Source of the DNA: Dysidea avara
Lineage: Eukaryota; Porifera; Demospongiae; Dictyoceratida; Dysideidae
Length of the DNA stretch: 64,000 nucleotides
Direction of reading: 5' to 3'
Assembly: GCF_963678975.1 (NCBI RefSeq)
Contig: NC_089272.1
Coordinates: 63,932,274-63,996,273, forward strand
This document shows positions 1 through 61,200 of this stretch, piece by piece. The first letter of the stretch is position 1, and each line of letters begins with the position of its first letter. The position numbers were made by a program, and so were the translations under genes. The notes beneath the pieces are model-generated. The model was not told where the DNA came from, did no database searches, and was given only the letters and a program-made list of their open reading frames with translations.

Positions 1-255
1 TATATTATTAGTTCATAATGTATTATTATGAACTCTTGATTATATCAAATGTCTGACTATATTACGCATGGCAGGGAATGTCCCCTCACTTCATTATTTA
101 TGCACAGTGAAATAAGACTCTCAATAATGGACAACTTAGGACCAAGACGTTTTTGCCACCATCACTGCAATAATGTTGTCCTCTAAAGATGTTTACAGTC
201 AGATCTGTTGGGACTGTCCTTATTATGGAGTATTAGTTCTATTGTGTTCTCAAGA

Positions 256-443
256 TACCGTATAAATTAGCTTTTTTTCGTTGTAAAATAATTTTGTATG
301 CAAAACTTGTACAAAAATTTCTTACACGAACTTTTTACACATGAAGATCGAACTACTCTAATAGAGCAGTCATTCATGGAAAATATTTTTACACGAAAGT
401 TAGTCACAAATTTTTTTGCATGAAAATAAAGCAAATTACGGTA
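256..443. mobile_element. TACCGTA-type MITE
   Basis: Starts TACCGTATAAATTAGC and ends GCAAATTACGGTA, an imperfect terminal inverted repeat with TA at each end, as in Tc1/mariner-type MITEs. The interior contains one copy of the dispersed motif TACTCTAATAGAGCAGTCA. Related termini occur at 13376-13997 and 48046-48249. Confidence 0.6.
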
Positions 444-453
444 TTTACCATGA

Positions 454-650
454 TCTCAAATCAGTGGCGATTCTAGACTTGACCTACTAGGGGGGCCAAG
501 TAGGGAACTATTGTTGTATGGCTGTAATATACATTAAGCTAAAAATAACAATACCAATCCATACTGCAACTTTTCCCCAAGAGTTTTAAAGAGCTATTTT
601 TCAGCAGGGGGAGGGGCTGCCCCTCCCTTAGAATCCCCTATGTCTCAAAT
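454..650. mobile_element. hAT-like 181-bp MITE with 8-bp target duplication
   Basis: The element at 462-642 begins CAGTGGCGATTCTAG and ends CTTAGAATCCCCTATG, an imperfect inverted repeat. Perfect direct repeats TCTCAAAT flank it (454-461 and 643-650). An 8-bp duplication and CAG-type end fit the hAT superfamily. It has no coding capacity. Confidence 0.8.
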
Positions 651-1066
651 AACTGGTTGATGCTCTTAGCTACTTTAGCAGAAAAAAGAAGACAAGCCTC
701 ACAATGTGAGAGTCTGCAGATAGTACAAAGGGTATATGCACAGCCTGCAACATATGGTTGCTTCTTCTCAACAGCAGAGCTTGCTAGAAGCAGGACACTG
801 GAAGATAGCACATGCAAGGAAGAGACATCATACAAGCACAAATCAAAATATCAGAATGTAGTCACTCTGCTCTTCCCAAGTCAAGCCCCTCAGGCCTACA
901 TTGTTTCCAGTAACAATTTTAACCCAACACTGCAGGATTAGATATATTCTCTATGTCACATCAGTTAAATGAAGCTCATTGATTAAAGCATAATAAAAAC
1001 TGACAGCAAATAATAAAACACAGCCCAAGAGTAAAATCATAATTTGGCCCAGAGGTTGATCCATTG

Positions 1067-22841
<21,775 letters not shown>

Positions 22842-24953
22842 CTCGTCTCAATCTCAAGTCATTCACCTTCTCAAGTTACCACTGTGATATTGACTCTAAA
22901 GTGTTTATGAAACTGAATCACTACTGAAAGCCCTGACGCAAATGATCACGTGAGAACAAGTGGCTGATCAGGGACGTGTCGAAAGTACTGACGGGCACTA
23001 ACTGTATGCGTCGGATAAGTAGCTATAGAATGAGGAAAGGGAACGACAACAGAAAATGCCTACTGGACAAAAGTAAAAATAAAAAAATTGCCTAAATCCA
23101 GTCCTACAAATCCATCGAAACACTCTAATAGAGCATTCACTGTGTGTACTAAAGTACTCTAATACAGCAGTCACTCTGTAGAGTCTGTACTGTCCCTCTG
23201 CACACTACACCACAGTCACTCTGCACTATAAGTACTCTAACAAAGAGCTAGTCACTCTGCATGCATTATAATTTTATTTTAATAAATATCCTTGCCACGC
23301 CCACTTTATGGTCTTCCATGTTGTGGTCGCGTGTGCCCAAGGACACACCACACTTTCAGTTACTGTACAATATTGTATGCATTATTTTTCATCATCATTG
23401 ATGGTTCTCTCTTACAGATTTTGGGTCAGCTATTAAACTCAGTGGGTCATGTATAGCCAGCTAAATAACAGAGGAGCAATATTATGAGAAATAATATAAT
23501 TGAATTATGTTATTATTATTACCTAAGGGGCACGCTACTATTTCCTATGTAAAATAATGGTTTTCACTGATCTTGCTTTCCACTCCCTTTTGTATCAGAC
23601 GTGTTTGTGGTAGCTACTTAAAAATCATCATCTCCAGTTAGAAGTACTGACTGCATGTAAGACTCGGTTTAGTGTTTTAGACCACAAGTATGGGAATTCT
23701 ACCAATTTTTTTGATCTAGTCTTTCAGTTTTTTCTAAACTTTGTCATCTTCTACCTAAGTATATTTGCAAGTATGCAGGTAAAACTTTGAAGCTGTATTT
23801 GTTCAAATGAGTTAATGAATTCTCTAAATTTTCTGTGAATACAGCAATCTACTCTTTTGAAGCCATAGTAGTCATACCTAAAAATCTGTTTCCATACTTT
23901 TAAGGATAATTATTATTTTAAACCACTGCAAGAATTTTTGGGTAGTTTCACATTTTAGTGTAAAAATTACAGTGTTTTGTAGCCACGCTATAACTTGTGC
24001 ATGCTTTTGTGGATTTCACTCAGATTTGCACTAAACAAAAGTTCAATATATCTCAACTGAAATATAATATATTATTCACCAGGTGGGAAACATTATCATG
24101 TGTTGGCAAGTTCATTAATGAAACACATATGGAAGCCATATAGGACATAGTTGCTTGTCCTCTTAATACTTTACAGATCTGTTTCACAAATTAGGTTAGG
24201 TCATCATTATTATATTCCTTGTATCCTGTCACCGCTCACATCAATTTTTAGGTATCCGCACCAAATTTAAATTAGATAATTATAATGTGAATGCACTATT
24301 TATATAATTTCATGATGGAGGGAGGCACAGAATGATCAAGTGGTAAGGTATATGTACTAGCTGTACGTATAAACATGCTACAAGGGTAAAGGGGTTGGAG
24401 TCCCTCCACTGTGGGTCCATGGGTGGATAGATTTTGTGCTTTTCACATCAAGACACTCTAATAGAGCAGTCATATACTCAAATGAGTGTATACTTAATAA
24501 TCACCTCCCACCTGCATCAGTTTTTGTTACACTAGGTGATGGGAAACAAGCAATATAGTAATGATAGCCATAGCCAGCTTGCAGTGCAAGTTGTCAATTA
24601 GCAGGCAACGTACAGTATCAAATAATCGCTTTATAAAGTTGTCTAGCACAAAAGAATAATAATTATCAGTAATTTTCATACCACACCTCCAACTTTGTTA
24701 CAATAAGCAGATTGATAGCTTCGTCTATTTATTACTAGCTGAAAACTAAGTAAATGAACACAGCAACTTGTATACATAAAATTTTCAAAAAGTGAACTTT
24801 ATGTGCCCACATACCTGGCCTCCACTACAAATCATATCTAGGTAAACATGCATACTTAAAGTATACAATCTCAGGTTTATCATATTATCAATTGCTATAC
24901 AAATACAATACATCCATAACATAATGAACTATACACTATTACTTGTAATGTCA
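22842..24953. other. Spacer between ABC gene 2 (3' end) and ABC gene 1 (5' end)
   Basis: 2.1 kb with no gene seen. It should contain the gene 1 promoter, and a CACGTG E-box-type hexamer lies near 22948. Copies of the CTCTAATAGAGCA motif occur at about 23121, 23153 and 24458. Confidence 0.7.
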
Positions 24954-51697
<26,744 letters not shown>

Positions 51698-51732
51698 CGA
51701 ATTGTCCGAGGAATTGTCCATTACGGTGACTC

Positions 51733-51754
51733 TATTGGTCGCGCATGCGCCAAT
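51733..51754. promoter_or_regulatory. CCAAT / GCGCATGCGC palindrome upstream of ABC gene 2
   Basis: ATTGGTCGCGCATGCGCCAAT places inverted CCAAT boxes around the NRF-1-like core GCGCATGCGC, about 40-60 bases upstream of the start codon at 51697. Position and composition fit a proximal promoter; binding is inferred. Confidence 0.5.
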
Positions 51755-51991
51755 ACTTCATACCGGTGGCGGCGCCCGCTCATAGCACTAACCTCCAAGG
51801 CCAAGGCATGAGCAAAAGTAGCTAGCTCGCCCACGTACTTTTTCTAAATACAAGAGTTCTTATTTTGTCATGTACGCCGTACTTTCCCCCAGTCTGCATT
51901 GTTGCAACATGCCTGTTTCAGACACCTCAAGTCCTCAACCGGTCTCACGCATTACGCGTGAGACACCACTGTTGTCTCACGCATGGTTTTC

Positions 51992-52491
51992 CATCTCAAG
52001 GGGGTGTCACGTCGGCTCACGCTGTAGGTAGATCTGCGACCGCGGTCGAAGTCTTGACCGGGGAAATTTTCACCTTGACCCTTGACTTGCAGCATTTATC
52101 GTCTTTGACCTGTGACTTGAGCATTTCTTGTCGAACTTTTGACCTACACTTATTTCTCTATTTTCCTATACGCACCTGCGCTTGTAACCTAGTATAATAT
52201 TTTCTTAGTGCGTGCTACCAGCAGCTGGGAGAGAAAAATCATTATAATTACGGCGAAATGCCTGTTGGAGCTTTAAAACATCTTCTTAGAGATCCTTATC
52301 TCTTGTGAGTTACGTATAATCCCGTAAACTTGATAATAGCTACGTATAGTTTTCGATTGTGGGTTTCGAACCTTCAGTATCGTCTTGACCCACTGTAAGA
52401 GCTATTTAGTGGCCTTGACCGTTGACTTAGAGTTTGACCGCGGTCGCAGATCTACCTACAGCAAGAGCCTGAGTGACACCCCCTTGCATCT
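51992..52491. mobile_element. CAAGGGGGTGTCA-type MITE, copy 3 (longest)
   Basis: 51997-52486, ends CAAGGGGGTGTCA and TGACACCCCCTTG, subterminal GTAGGTAGATCTG / CAGATCTACCTAC, flanked by CATCT on both sides (51992-51996, 52487-52491). Confidence 0.9.
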
Positions 52492-52968
52492 CACGCATTG
52501 CAATTCCTAGAAAATTAAGCTCTTATGTAAGTTAATTTCACTTCAAACCTCTTGGAAAAGCCGCACTAAACAGTGCTCTAATGGTTATTAAAAATGGAGA
52601 AGTATAACTGAAAATAGCCAAAGAAAGTTTCGAATTTTGCAATTTTTACAGGAATATTTCTGCTAAGACGAGACCTCACGCATAAGTAAGCAAATCTCAC
52701 TCATTTTAACCTCAGGTCTCACTCCTAGTGCACTTTACAGGTTGAGGTCTCTGCTGTTTATAAACAATGATCAATATCTGACATTTGAACAATCATATAA
52801 ACCATAATAGAAAATTTAGATACTATCCAACAAGAGTTTTAGCCTAGTCAATCTTCTTCAAGATAAAACCATGAACGAAGTTGCTATTGTTCTGGCAGCC
52901 GGAAATATTTTGTCAGGGCCGGCAGTCCACTAGATTTCTCACTATCAAGCACACTAGTTGTATGCTAT

Positions 52969-53122
52969 GCCCCGAGTATTCAACTTTAGGGCGCGTGTCT
53001 AGTAGGTTGCCCTGAGTATTCGACTTTAGGGAATGCATCTAGTAGGTTGTCCCAAGCATTCAACTTTAGGGGATGCGTCTAGTAGGTTGCCCTAAGCATT
53101 CAACTTTAGGGGACACGAAAAG
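52969..53122. repeat. 40-bp tandem repeat, about 3.8 copies
   Basis: Unit TGCCCTGAGTATTCGACTTT-AGGGAATGCATCTAGTAGGT with 10-15 percent divergence between copies. Confidence 0.92.
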
Positions 53123-53250
53123 TAGCTTTAGTGTAAGGGGTAGGGTCGGGTTCAGCTTTGGTTTCTTCTTCACCTTCAATATATATTATATAGAAGTTAC
53201 TCCACTCGGAGACATATAAGGTAGAAACTAAAGGATTTGGGTAGCTGGGA

Positions 53251-53348
53251 GCCACGTAGCACAATGGTTAAGACATTGGGCTCAAGCACTGGAGGTCCCA
53301 GGTTTGGTTCCAGCTCAAGGCATTTTGTGTTTTTCTCCTTTTTTTTCG
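53251..53348 (+). mobile_element. tRNA-derived SINE-like sequence
   Basis: TAGCACAATGGTTAAGAC resembles a pol III A box, and GGTTTGGTTCC at 53301 a B box at the expected spacing, followed by a T-rich tail. Acceptor-stem pairing is poor, so a functional tRNA is unlikely. Confidence 0.5.
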
Positions 53349-54483
53349 TTTGAGGACCTTTTTTTGTCTAAGATTTACTTTTATTCACATGACCGCCGGA
53401 ACAATAGCAACAGCCAACAATGAAATTCTTGAACATGTGAAACAACCCATGAAAATAGAGGAAAAACTGGGGCTCTCTTTAATTACAAATTTCAATTTTA
53501 TTTATTTTCTAAATCTGTGTTCAATACAAATTGTTAAGCTCCATGAAAGGTTCCAGCAATTATACAATTGTTTAGCAAAACTCGGCAAAAGTATCATAGA
53601 AAAACTTAAAGTAGAAATTGTAATATATTTGTCATAGTTACCAGGACAACAGGTGTAAAAATAAGTAGAACTATTTGAACATAACCATGTGCAAAAACAG
53701 AATCAAGCAATCTATTGTTGATCTGAAGTCATAGTCAGCTACATTGGAAGTCTCCCTGTAAAGAGTTCAACTACTAACCAAGTCACCATGTAGAAAGTTA
53801 CAAACAATTCACCCTGTAGAGAGTTCAGCTACAACAAAGTCACCCTGTAAAGGGTTCAGAAATTTTGGAACTACATGTCTTGGTGCACTATAGTTCCATA
53901 TGTACAGTAGTGAGACAGGCCCTGGTAGCTACTGATCATCCAGTTTTCAAATAATCTCCTACAAGCAAGATTGTAAATCAAATGACTGGTAATATGACCT
54001 TATTCGTTTGATGCACGTATACCTTGGTTGTGTCTTCATCCTCACTTTTATCAGACTGGAAAGATTGATGTAAAATCCAAATAAAGATTGTGACACCATG
54101 CACCTAACAATGCTACATCCTGTGTCTGTATGCCAGTCCAGTGTTCATGATACATGGTATTGTTCATTAGGCACCCCGGCTATATAGAGCTCGAGGTTGA
54201 AGCATTGGCTGGATCAAGTGGCTGGGTAATGCAATTCCAGGTTTAATTCCCCGTTTCTACTTTACTTCAGGTAAGGGAAATACACAACCACGTACAAAAA
54301 CAGTATCTTATAACATCATGTGTCACCATACACAATAATTGGTTAGCTATTACATTTTATTGTCACCCATCAATTTTTTTTATCATCAAAGATCTCAATT
54401 AACTAATTGTGAGCTGACCGGCAGATATGGAACAATGAGTAAAGTTTCTTTGCTTAATATTGTATAGTAACCAAAATTGATGC

Positions 54484-54956
54484 AGTGTCGGTAGGGACCC
54501 GCCGATTATGCTGACATAATAATGAGCATAATAGGTGCCTGAAAGCATTGAGCATAATGCTAGCATAATAGGCAGAAAACTTGTGCAATGCTATAAATTC
54601 TTGCTTATCAAAATACATATCCGACAAAAAGATCGATATACTCTAATAGAACAATCAGTAACTCTAATTAAATTATCAGGTAGCTGACTGTTCTATTAGA
54701 GTATATCGATCTTTTCTGTGACATGCATTTTGACAAGCAAGGATTTACAGTCTGTGCTTCAACCACTTACTGCTTTTTCATAAAGTGCAAAGTTATTAGA
54801 AAAATATGGGAACTGAGGTAAAAATATTGAGCATAATTTGAGCATAATAGGTAAATATTGAGCATTAATCTAAGCATAATAGGTAAATTTTTGAGCAGTG
54901 CAGCATAGCATAATAGGTAAAATAATGAGCATAATCGGCGGGTCCCTAAGTGTCGG
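54484..54956. mobile_element. hAT-like 457-bp element with 8-bp target duplication
   Basis: 54492-54948 has perfect ends TAGGGACCCGCCGATTATG and their inverse, flanked by AGTGTCGG on both sides (54484-54491, 54949-54956). The interior has many GAGCATAATAGG units and a palindrome of the CTCTAATAGAACA motif (54630-54720). Related fragments lie at 61862-61970. Confidence 0.9.
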
Positions 54957-56726
54957 TGTGCAGCTAATTATGTTGATCCAGTGTTCTTGTCCTTGTACGT
55001 TGTTTCTCACTATATAGCCCCTGCTGCATTAGTACACTCAGCAAACTATTTTAAATGTAACTGTTGAGGAATAAGTCACTTGTGACCATGTGAATTCCTG
55101 TGATGGTTTCCTATGCATATATATGTGACCAGTATACTTCTGACATCATAGCTAGTGATGGCTAAGACAACGTAGTGTGAATGCTATTAAGCATCATCAT
55201 ACTGTTCTGTGCAGTGTGTAAAATTTTTAATTTTCATACAGGAGGACTGAGGAGGTGTACCTACACCTACAGAGCTAAAACAACAGAACCTACAGAACAA
55301 AGGATAGAAGCAAGAGTTAATAATATGGAAGGGAGAGTGTCCAACACTGTATAGGCCTGCAAAAAATGAATGCGTGACTTCCAAGGGATTCCATCTGCAT
55401 AACTCAGTAATTTGCCACAGATTTGATAAGTGGCAATTGAAACACTTAGTTGTAGTCATGCAATATTATTACCTCTTAATAGAAGAGAGGGATGAAAGGG
55501 GGCTTAGTCAACTCCAAGGTGTTCCTCCCCCAGAGCTAGGTCAAATGAGATCAAGAAAGTGGTTCAATCTCAACTCACACACTAACAGTAGAACTCCTTT
55601 GTATGTTCTATTAGAGTAGTTGACTGTTCTATTGAAGCATACATAACTGAGATTCTAAAATGATCTTTAGTTAATGTTTTTAAAACAGTTTAGCTTTTCT
55701 CCTTTGCATTTTTGTCTTTCCATTTCCTATCATCAAATCCTATGCTTAAGGTGCTAGCCACACCTGTAGCCTATATTACACAACTTCATACAGTACAATT
55801 TAAGGGTGTCTATTATGAAAGTGCTTATGTTGTTGTTATATTGCACTCTAAGCACCCTCACTAAATCATGTCACTGAACATTTATAAGTGTAGACACTGC
55901 TTGTGAGTTAGATATACAACAAACATAGATAACTGGCTACATGATTTCTGCCATTGTGATGGTGACAACTATGATAGTTTCAATCAACACATCATTCATA
56001 ATTTATGATGGAAGAAATGGTAGTTGCTATAACGGGCATAATTTCTCAGCCATAATGATGATGCAATCAGGGCATGCAAAACACTTAGTACTATTGCCAC
56101 AATGGCAAGTTAAGTTTTGACTTTTGATTGTGGGGTCCAGTTTTGCACCGATGGTATCATGGTAGCCATAAAGGAGTAGATAAGTTCCACTTGAGCCTCC
56201 TTGGTAGACAATAACAATTCACAGTACCTTCCCAGCAAACAGGTCCACATTACCTAAGCTGTTTGCATCTCAAAATTTTATTTTGATAAACTTTTATGGA
56301 CTAAAGCAGGCAAAACCTTTAGTTACAGTGTGGTGGATGGGTGTGCCATTAGAGTTCTCTATTCTTTTAAACTAAAAAATATACTTTTTGACTTCAGCAC
56401 CATCATGTCTCAACATTGTATCAAGTATCTTGTCATAACGAAGTTGAAATTTGTATATACTAATCTATCAAATTTACAATTATTTGTGCAAAAACCATTC
56501 CTTATACAATAGACATGTTTAGTATGATCATGAGATGGTCCATGATAATTACAACCTATGCATAAGTATCAGCTATAGCTTAATATAATCTACCAAATAC
56601 CAATCTGCAACACCAGTAGCTGTAAATATGTTATTGTGTGTGTATAGTCAGCAACACTGTCTGGTCATACACTATAATTATTGTAATAGAAAAAAAACAG
56701 TGTACATGTGGAGTAAGTTCTATTGG

Positions 56727-57996
56727 TCAATATTTTCTGATTTGTAATCCTAAACATGTCATCAACAATAACAAGATGATCCAAACCACAAGCACCACCA
56801 TTCCAAGATAAACTGGTTCATCTGTTATACCCCATCCTGTAATTAGAAGGGCAACAAATAAAATATTAATTATGTGACTTATGTCTCAAGTTAGCTAAAT
56901 ATGTATGTACGTATTGTAATTACAAATTAGGTAACATACTTAATATGCAAACAATTGCTTTCTTAATTACTTAATATATTGTAATAATAATAATAATTAT
57001 GTTGCTGTTTACTGTATAGCAAATGTTACCAATTGTAATATAGTTTAGACACATATACACAATATCTCCCAGTAATTCCACCACTCAACACACTTTTTAC
57101 TTATTCACTTTGTTGGCTGTTATGCTATATATACAGTGCTCCCTTGATTATCCAAACCTCCATTATCTGAAACACTTGGATATCCAAACAGTAGAAATGA
57201 CTGCTCTATTAGAGTATTTTGTCTAAGATGTATGTTCTATTAGAGTATTTGAACAGGGCTCTGTATATAAATGAATGGGGTTTGATTATCCAAACATTTT
57301 GATTATCTGAGCACATCTTTAATTTGTCCCAAAGGGGTCGGATAATGAAGGGAACACTGTGATAAGGTAGCTAGTACAACCACAGTGTGCACTAGATGAT
57401 CCTGTATGAACATATAAACACATTAAGGGATTTTTTTCAAGCATGATGAAATTGAAAAGGTGTTACTAGATAGAAAATTCATGAAAGTCAATTCTGAAAC
57501 ATATTTCTAACATACAATATTTGCTCATACAAGTTTCTTTCTATGCTAACAATGTTCTCACACACACACACATACACACACACACACACACACAAGCACA
57601 AGCACAAGCAAAGCCTTCAGCTGCCATGCTACCATGGTCACCCCTACCCAGTGAACCAGCAGTAGTCCAGCACTGGACACCTGTGCACTACTCAGGTGCT
57701 GGGAGTCAGTGCAGGAAAATCTTCCTGGGGCAGGACTAGTAACCTGAAGGAGGCTGCGCTATGTCCCACAAGTCACCCAAAGTCCCACCTGGACCTTCAC
57801 CCACTGTGTGAGACATGGATAGTTGGCATTTGCTTCCCCAGTTATTAGGTACCCATTGATGTTACAGCTGGGTGGCTGCTTCCTCAGGCCACCAGGTCTC
57901 CATTTAAACAGCTGGGTAGTCTGGAGCAATGTGAGTAAAGTTTCTTGCTCAAGGAAACAACACCAATTTGGTGTAACCGAGCAACATTGGGTACGT

Positions 57997-58079
<83 letters not shown>

Positions 58080-58110
58080 TGTCACTGTGTGTGTGTGTGT
58101 GTGTGTCACT

Positions 58111-58141
<31 letters not shown>

Positions 58142-58185
58142 TGTGTGTGTACGCATACACACACATGCACGCACCACACGCAGCA

Positions 58186-58261
<76 letters not shown>

Positions 58262-61200
58262 CACACACATACACGCACTACACACATGCAAACATGCATG
58301 CACACACATATACAATATACACATTTGATTGTGATTACAGACTACATCATAAGTATTACAGGTAGTACACACCTCTCAATAGTATACTCCTTGCACCTTC
58401 AGCAGGATAAGTTATAGGGAAAAGGTAAGTGATAGTTTGTATCCATTTTTCAAATGATTCAATAGGCCAGAACACTCCTACAGTATAAGTGAGTTAACAA
58501 ATAGCACTAACATTTTTATTCATAATGTACTACAGTAATAAGTGACCTTGTTATCAAGGCCACATAATTGTGGCCCCAAATAATGAGGTGGTCTAATTAA
58601 AATGGTCAATACTAAGTGAAATTTCACTGTAAAATGATATGACAATCAGAACATTATAAAAGCAGTCAAACCATCCTCACATCTTACACTTTTTTCAGAA
58701 CATATATAACATGCTACACACCTGCAATGAGTAGGAGAGGATAGAACAGTGTAACTGACACTTGTAGAGCTGCTGCCTCATCATACAAAAATACTGATAT
58801 TAACAAACCTGTATAGTGAAATGTGAAGTTCTAACCAGAGAACATAATATGTATGCATATTATGCATGATGGCTGCATATACCAGCAGCCAAATTAATGC
58901 TCACCCTTTAAATTCTATATCAAAGTGACCGCTGTTAAATAGTAGTGGATATGTGTTCTAATGGAGTACGTACTTGAAAACAATTTGTGTCTTGCATATT
59001 CAAACTCTAGATCCATTTATCTGCATGACACTTATTGATTGGAAATTATAAGCGTCTGCTCTGAAAGTAGGTGCTTGTAATTTCCAGTTGACAAGCACCA
59101 TAGAGTCTGGCTCTGTGAGAGCTTTGATGTTAAATTTGGTCATTATTGAGCATTAATTGCAACATATAAGAATGAAGAAATTTTCTGGTTTGTATGTTTC
59201 TTCAAAATTAAATTGTGGTTTTCAGGATTGGATGTATGTGGAAGACACTTTTCGCAAATCTGGTCACAGTTCAGTAGTGGTTTAGTCACTGACCTAATGC
59301 AAGCCCACAGATCCCTTCAAAGTATGCCAACAAGATGACAAGTCCAATGTTTCCTTCCATTGTTATCTATGATAGACATTTAGTGTTTAGTAATCACCAT
59401 TTCAGCACAATTTCATGAATACCATATATAGGAATTTCACTATCAATGCTTGAAGAAGCTAACGTATTTCAAGGGCAGATATTATAGAAAATTGAGATTA
59501 ATATGTGGAAACATTTTAAAGCAGCTAAATAACAACATATATTGTATGTTAACCCATTGGGCCAATAGTATACATACAATAGCTACTGTAACTCCATTAC
59601 ACTCACATTAAAGACATAAATGATAAAGAAGACCGCTGGGATCATTTGTAACAACATCACAAAACTGTTCCCTATCACTTGTGACATGACCACCTCTATA
59701 ACACTAACACCTGTAGGATGTGATGATAACAAGTGGGTGGGGCTGATGACAATTTACCTGCCACCCATGTGCGATCATATAGTCCACTCTTCCTTATCGT
59801 GATCAGATTGGTCACAGTGAGAGTCATACCCACGTACATCGTACCTCTGTAATAGGCAGTCTTTTGGTTATTGTAAGATACACACTGTGTGTACAAGTAT
59901 TATTGTAGTTGGTTCACATTAACCTGACCCCTTGTTTGTCAGCTACCCGAACATTCATGTACATAGAAACACTGTGAAGCCTTTAAACACTGTGAAGCCT
60001 TTAAGCACTGTTGTACAAAGCTCTTTGATATTGGCAAGAACACATTAGTTATACGATAATTTACAACATGAAAAACATGCTTGTTCTAGTACAAAACTGT
60101 GGAAGTGAAATACATTTATCTCTTTGATATTACCATTTTGGCGGGGGCTCAGGTGAATGCGAACCTACTAGAGTAAATAATAGAAAAGTGATGAAATATG
60201 TAACACTTCGACACTTCGTGGAGGTAAAGGTACCATTTTTCTTTGTAAAATGAAATCTGTGTGCAAGTCTTAGCTTAAAATTCATTAATATTATTTTCAT
60301 AGATGATGAGTCTCTGAATTGTGCTACACATGATATCAAAATCAAATCATGTCAGAAATGAATACAGCAACCATCCTAAAGGCCGCTAAGGCTATTTACA
60401 GTTGAAACATTAAATGCTGGAATTGCTCTCCCACCATCAGAGGTTAAGCCTCCTGTTGTTAATGCGGGCAGTCACAACTTTGACGTAATATGTACTAGTA
60501 TATCTTATGGTCCTTACCCAATGATCAGTGCTGGAGCAAAGTACTCTGTATACCTGAGATCACCTCCTCCATATACAATATTATTAATCTAGTCAGAGAG
60601 TGATGGTACAGATGTGGCTCATAGCTTGAACACATACTTGTATTAGTGGATTAAAGTAAAACTCTGGAATTGACGTGTTCCTGAGGAATTCTCTCCTCAT
60701 TCCCTGAGATGGCACCAGATACAATTACACAATTAAAATAAATACAACACCTACCTTAGCAGCTTGACTAAGGGAATTGTTCAATGCAGAGATGATGATG
60801 GGATCTACATGAATACAACGATCACACTCTCAACTATATGATAAAGCACCATTATAGACACACTCCATTCATGAGATGTTACAGCATAATTATTTGTAAA
60901 TATTATGCTTGAATTTTCCCGTGTAAAATGAAATTGCTGCAGTCACTAAGATTGCATAACTGTCAGTGATCTTGTAAAGTGTTTAAACAAAATTTGTGTG
61001 TGTGTGTCTGGATCATATCAAATGGCTTGTACACAGACTTGATAATCATGTTTAAAAAGAAGAAATCCATTCTAATTCACAATTATCAAAAAGCTTCATT
61101 ACTGATGCCATAGACATTCTCTGAGAAGCCCATATATGCGGGTTGTGCAGTATGTAGTATACAGTAACTTGTTGTGTGATCATCAAATGAAACATCAGAG

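Larger units (their letters stand above)
1..1066. other. 3' flank of ABC gene 1: no gene seen
   Basis: Holds two small inverted-repeat elements (256-443 and 462-642) and otherwise unremarkable AT-rich sequence. Short open frames at 638-941 overlap on both strands with no recognisable protein. Confidence 0.7.
51698..56726. other. Spacer between ABC gene 3 (3' end) and ABC gene 2 (5' end)
   Basis: 5.0 kb. Near the gene 2 end is a CpG-rich presumptive promoter. The rest holds a MITE (51997-52486), a 40-bp tandem repeat (52969-53122), a tRNA-derived SINE-like sequence (53251-53348) and a hAT-like element (54492-54948). No protein-coding gene was recognised. The frame at 53350-53637 lacks any family signature. 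Confidence 0.75.
56837..58372 (-). other. Intron 21 of ABC gene 3
   Basis: 1.5 kb with a pogo-like MITE (57134-57359), CA/GT tracts, and a GC-richer block at 57600-57990 containing GTGAGTAAAGTTTCTTGCTCAAGG, of unrecognised origin. Confidence 0.8.

Noticed and set aside
53251..53348. Functional tRNA gene
   Set aside because: A- and B-box-like motifs are present, but the acceptor and anticodon stems do not pair convincingly. A SINE head is more likely.
57759..58417. Several overlapping frames of 88-180 codons rich in His-Thr or Cys-Val
   Set aside because: Products of CA/GT microsatellites. The region is intron 21 of ABC gene 3.
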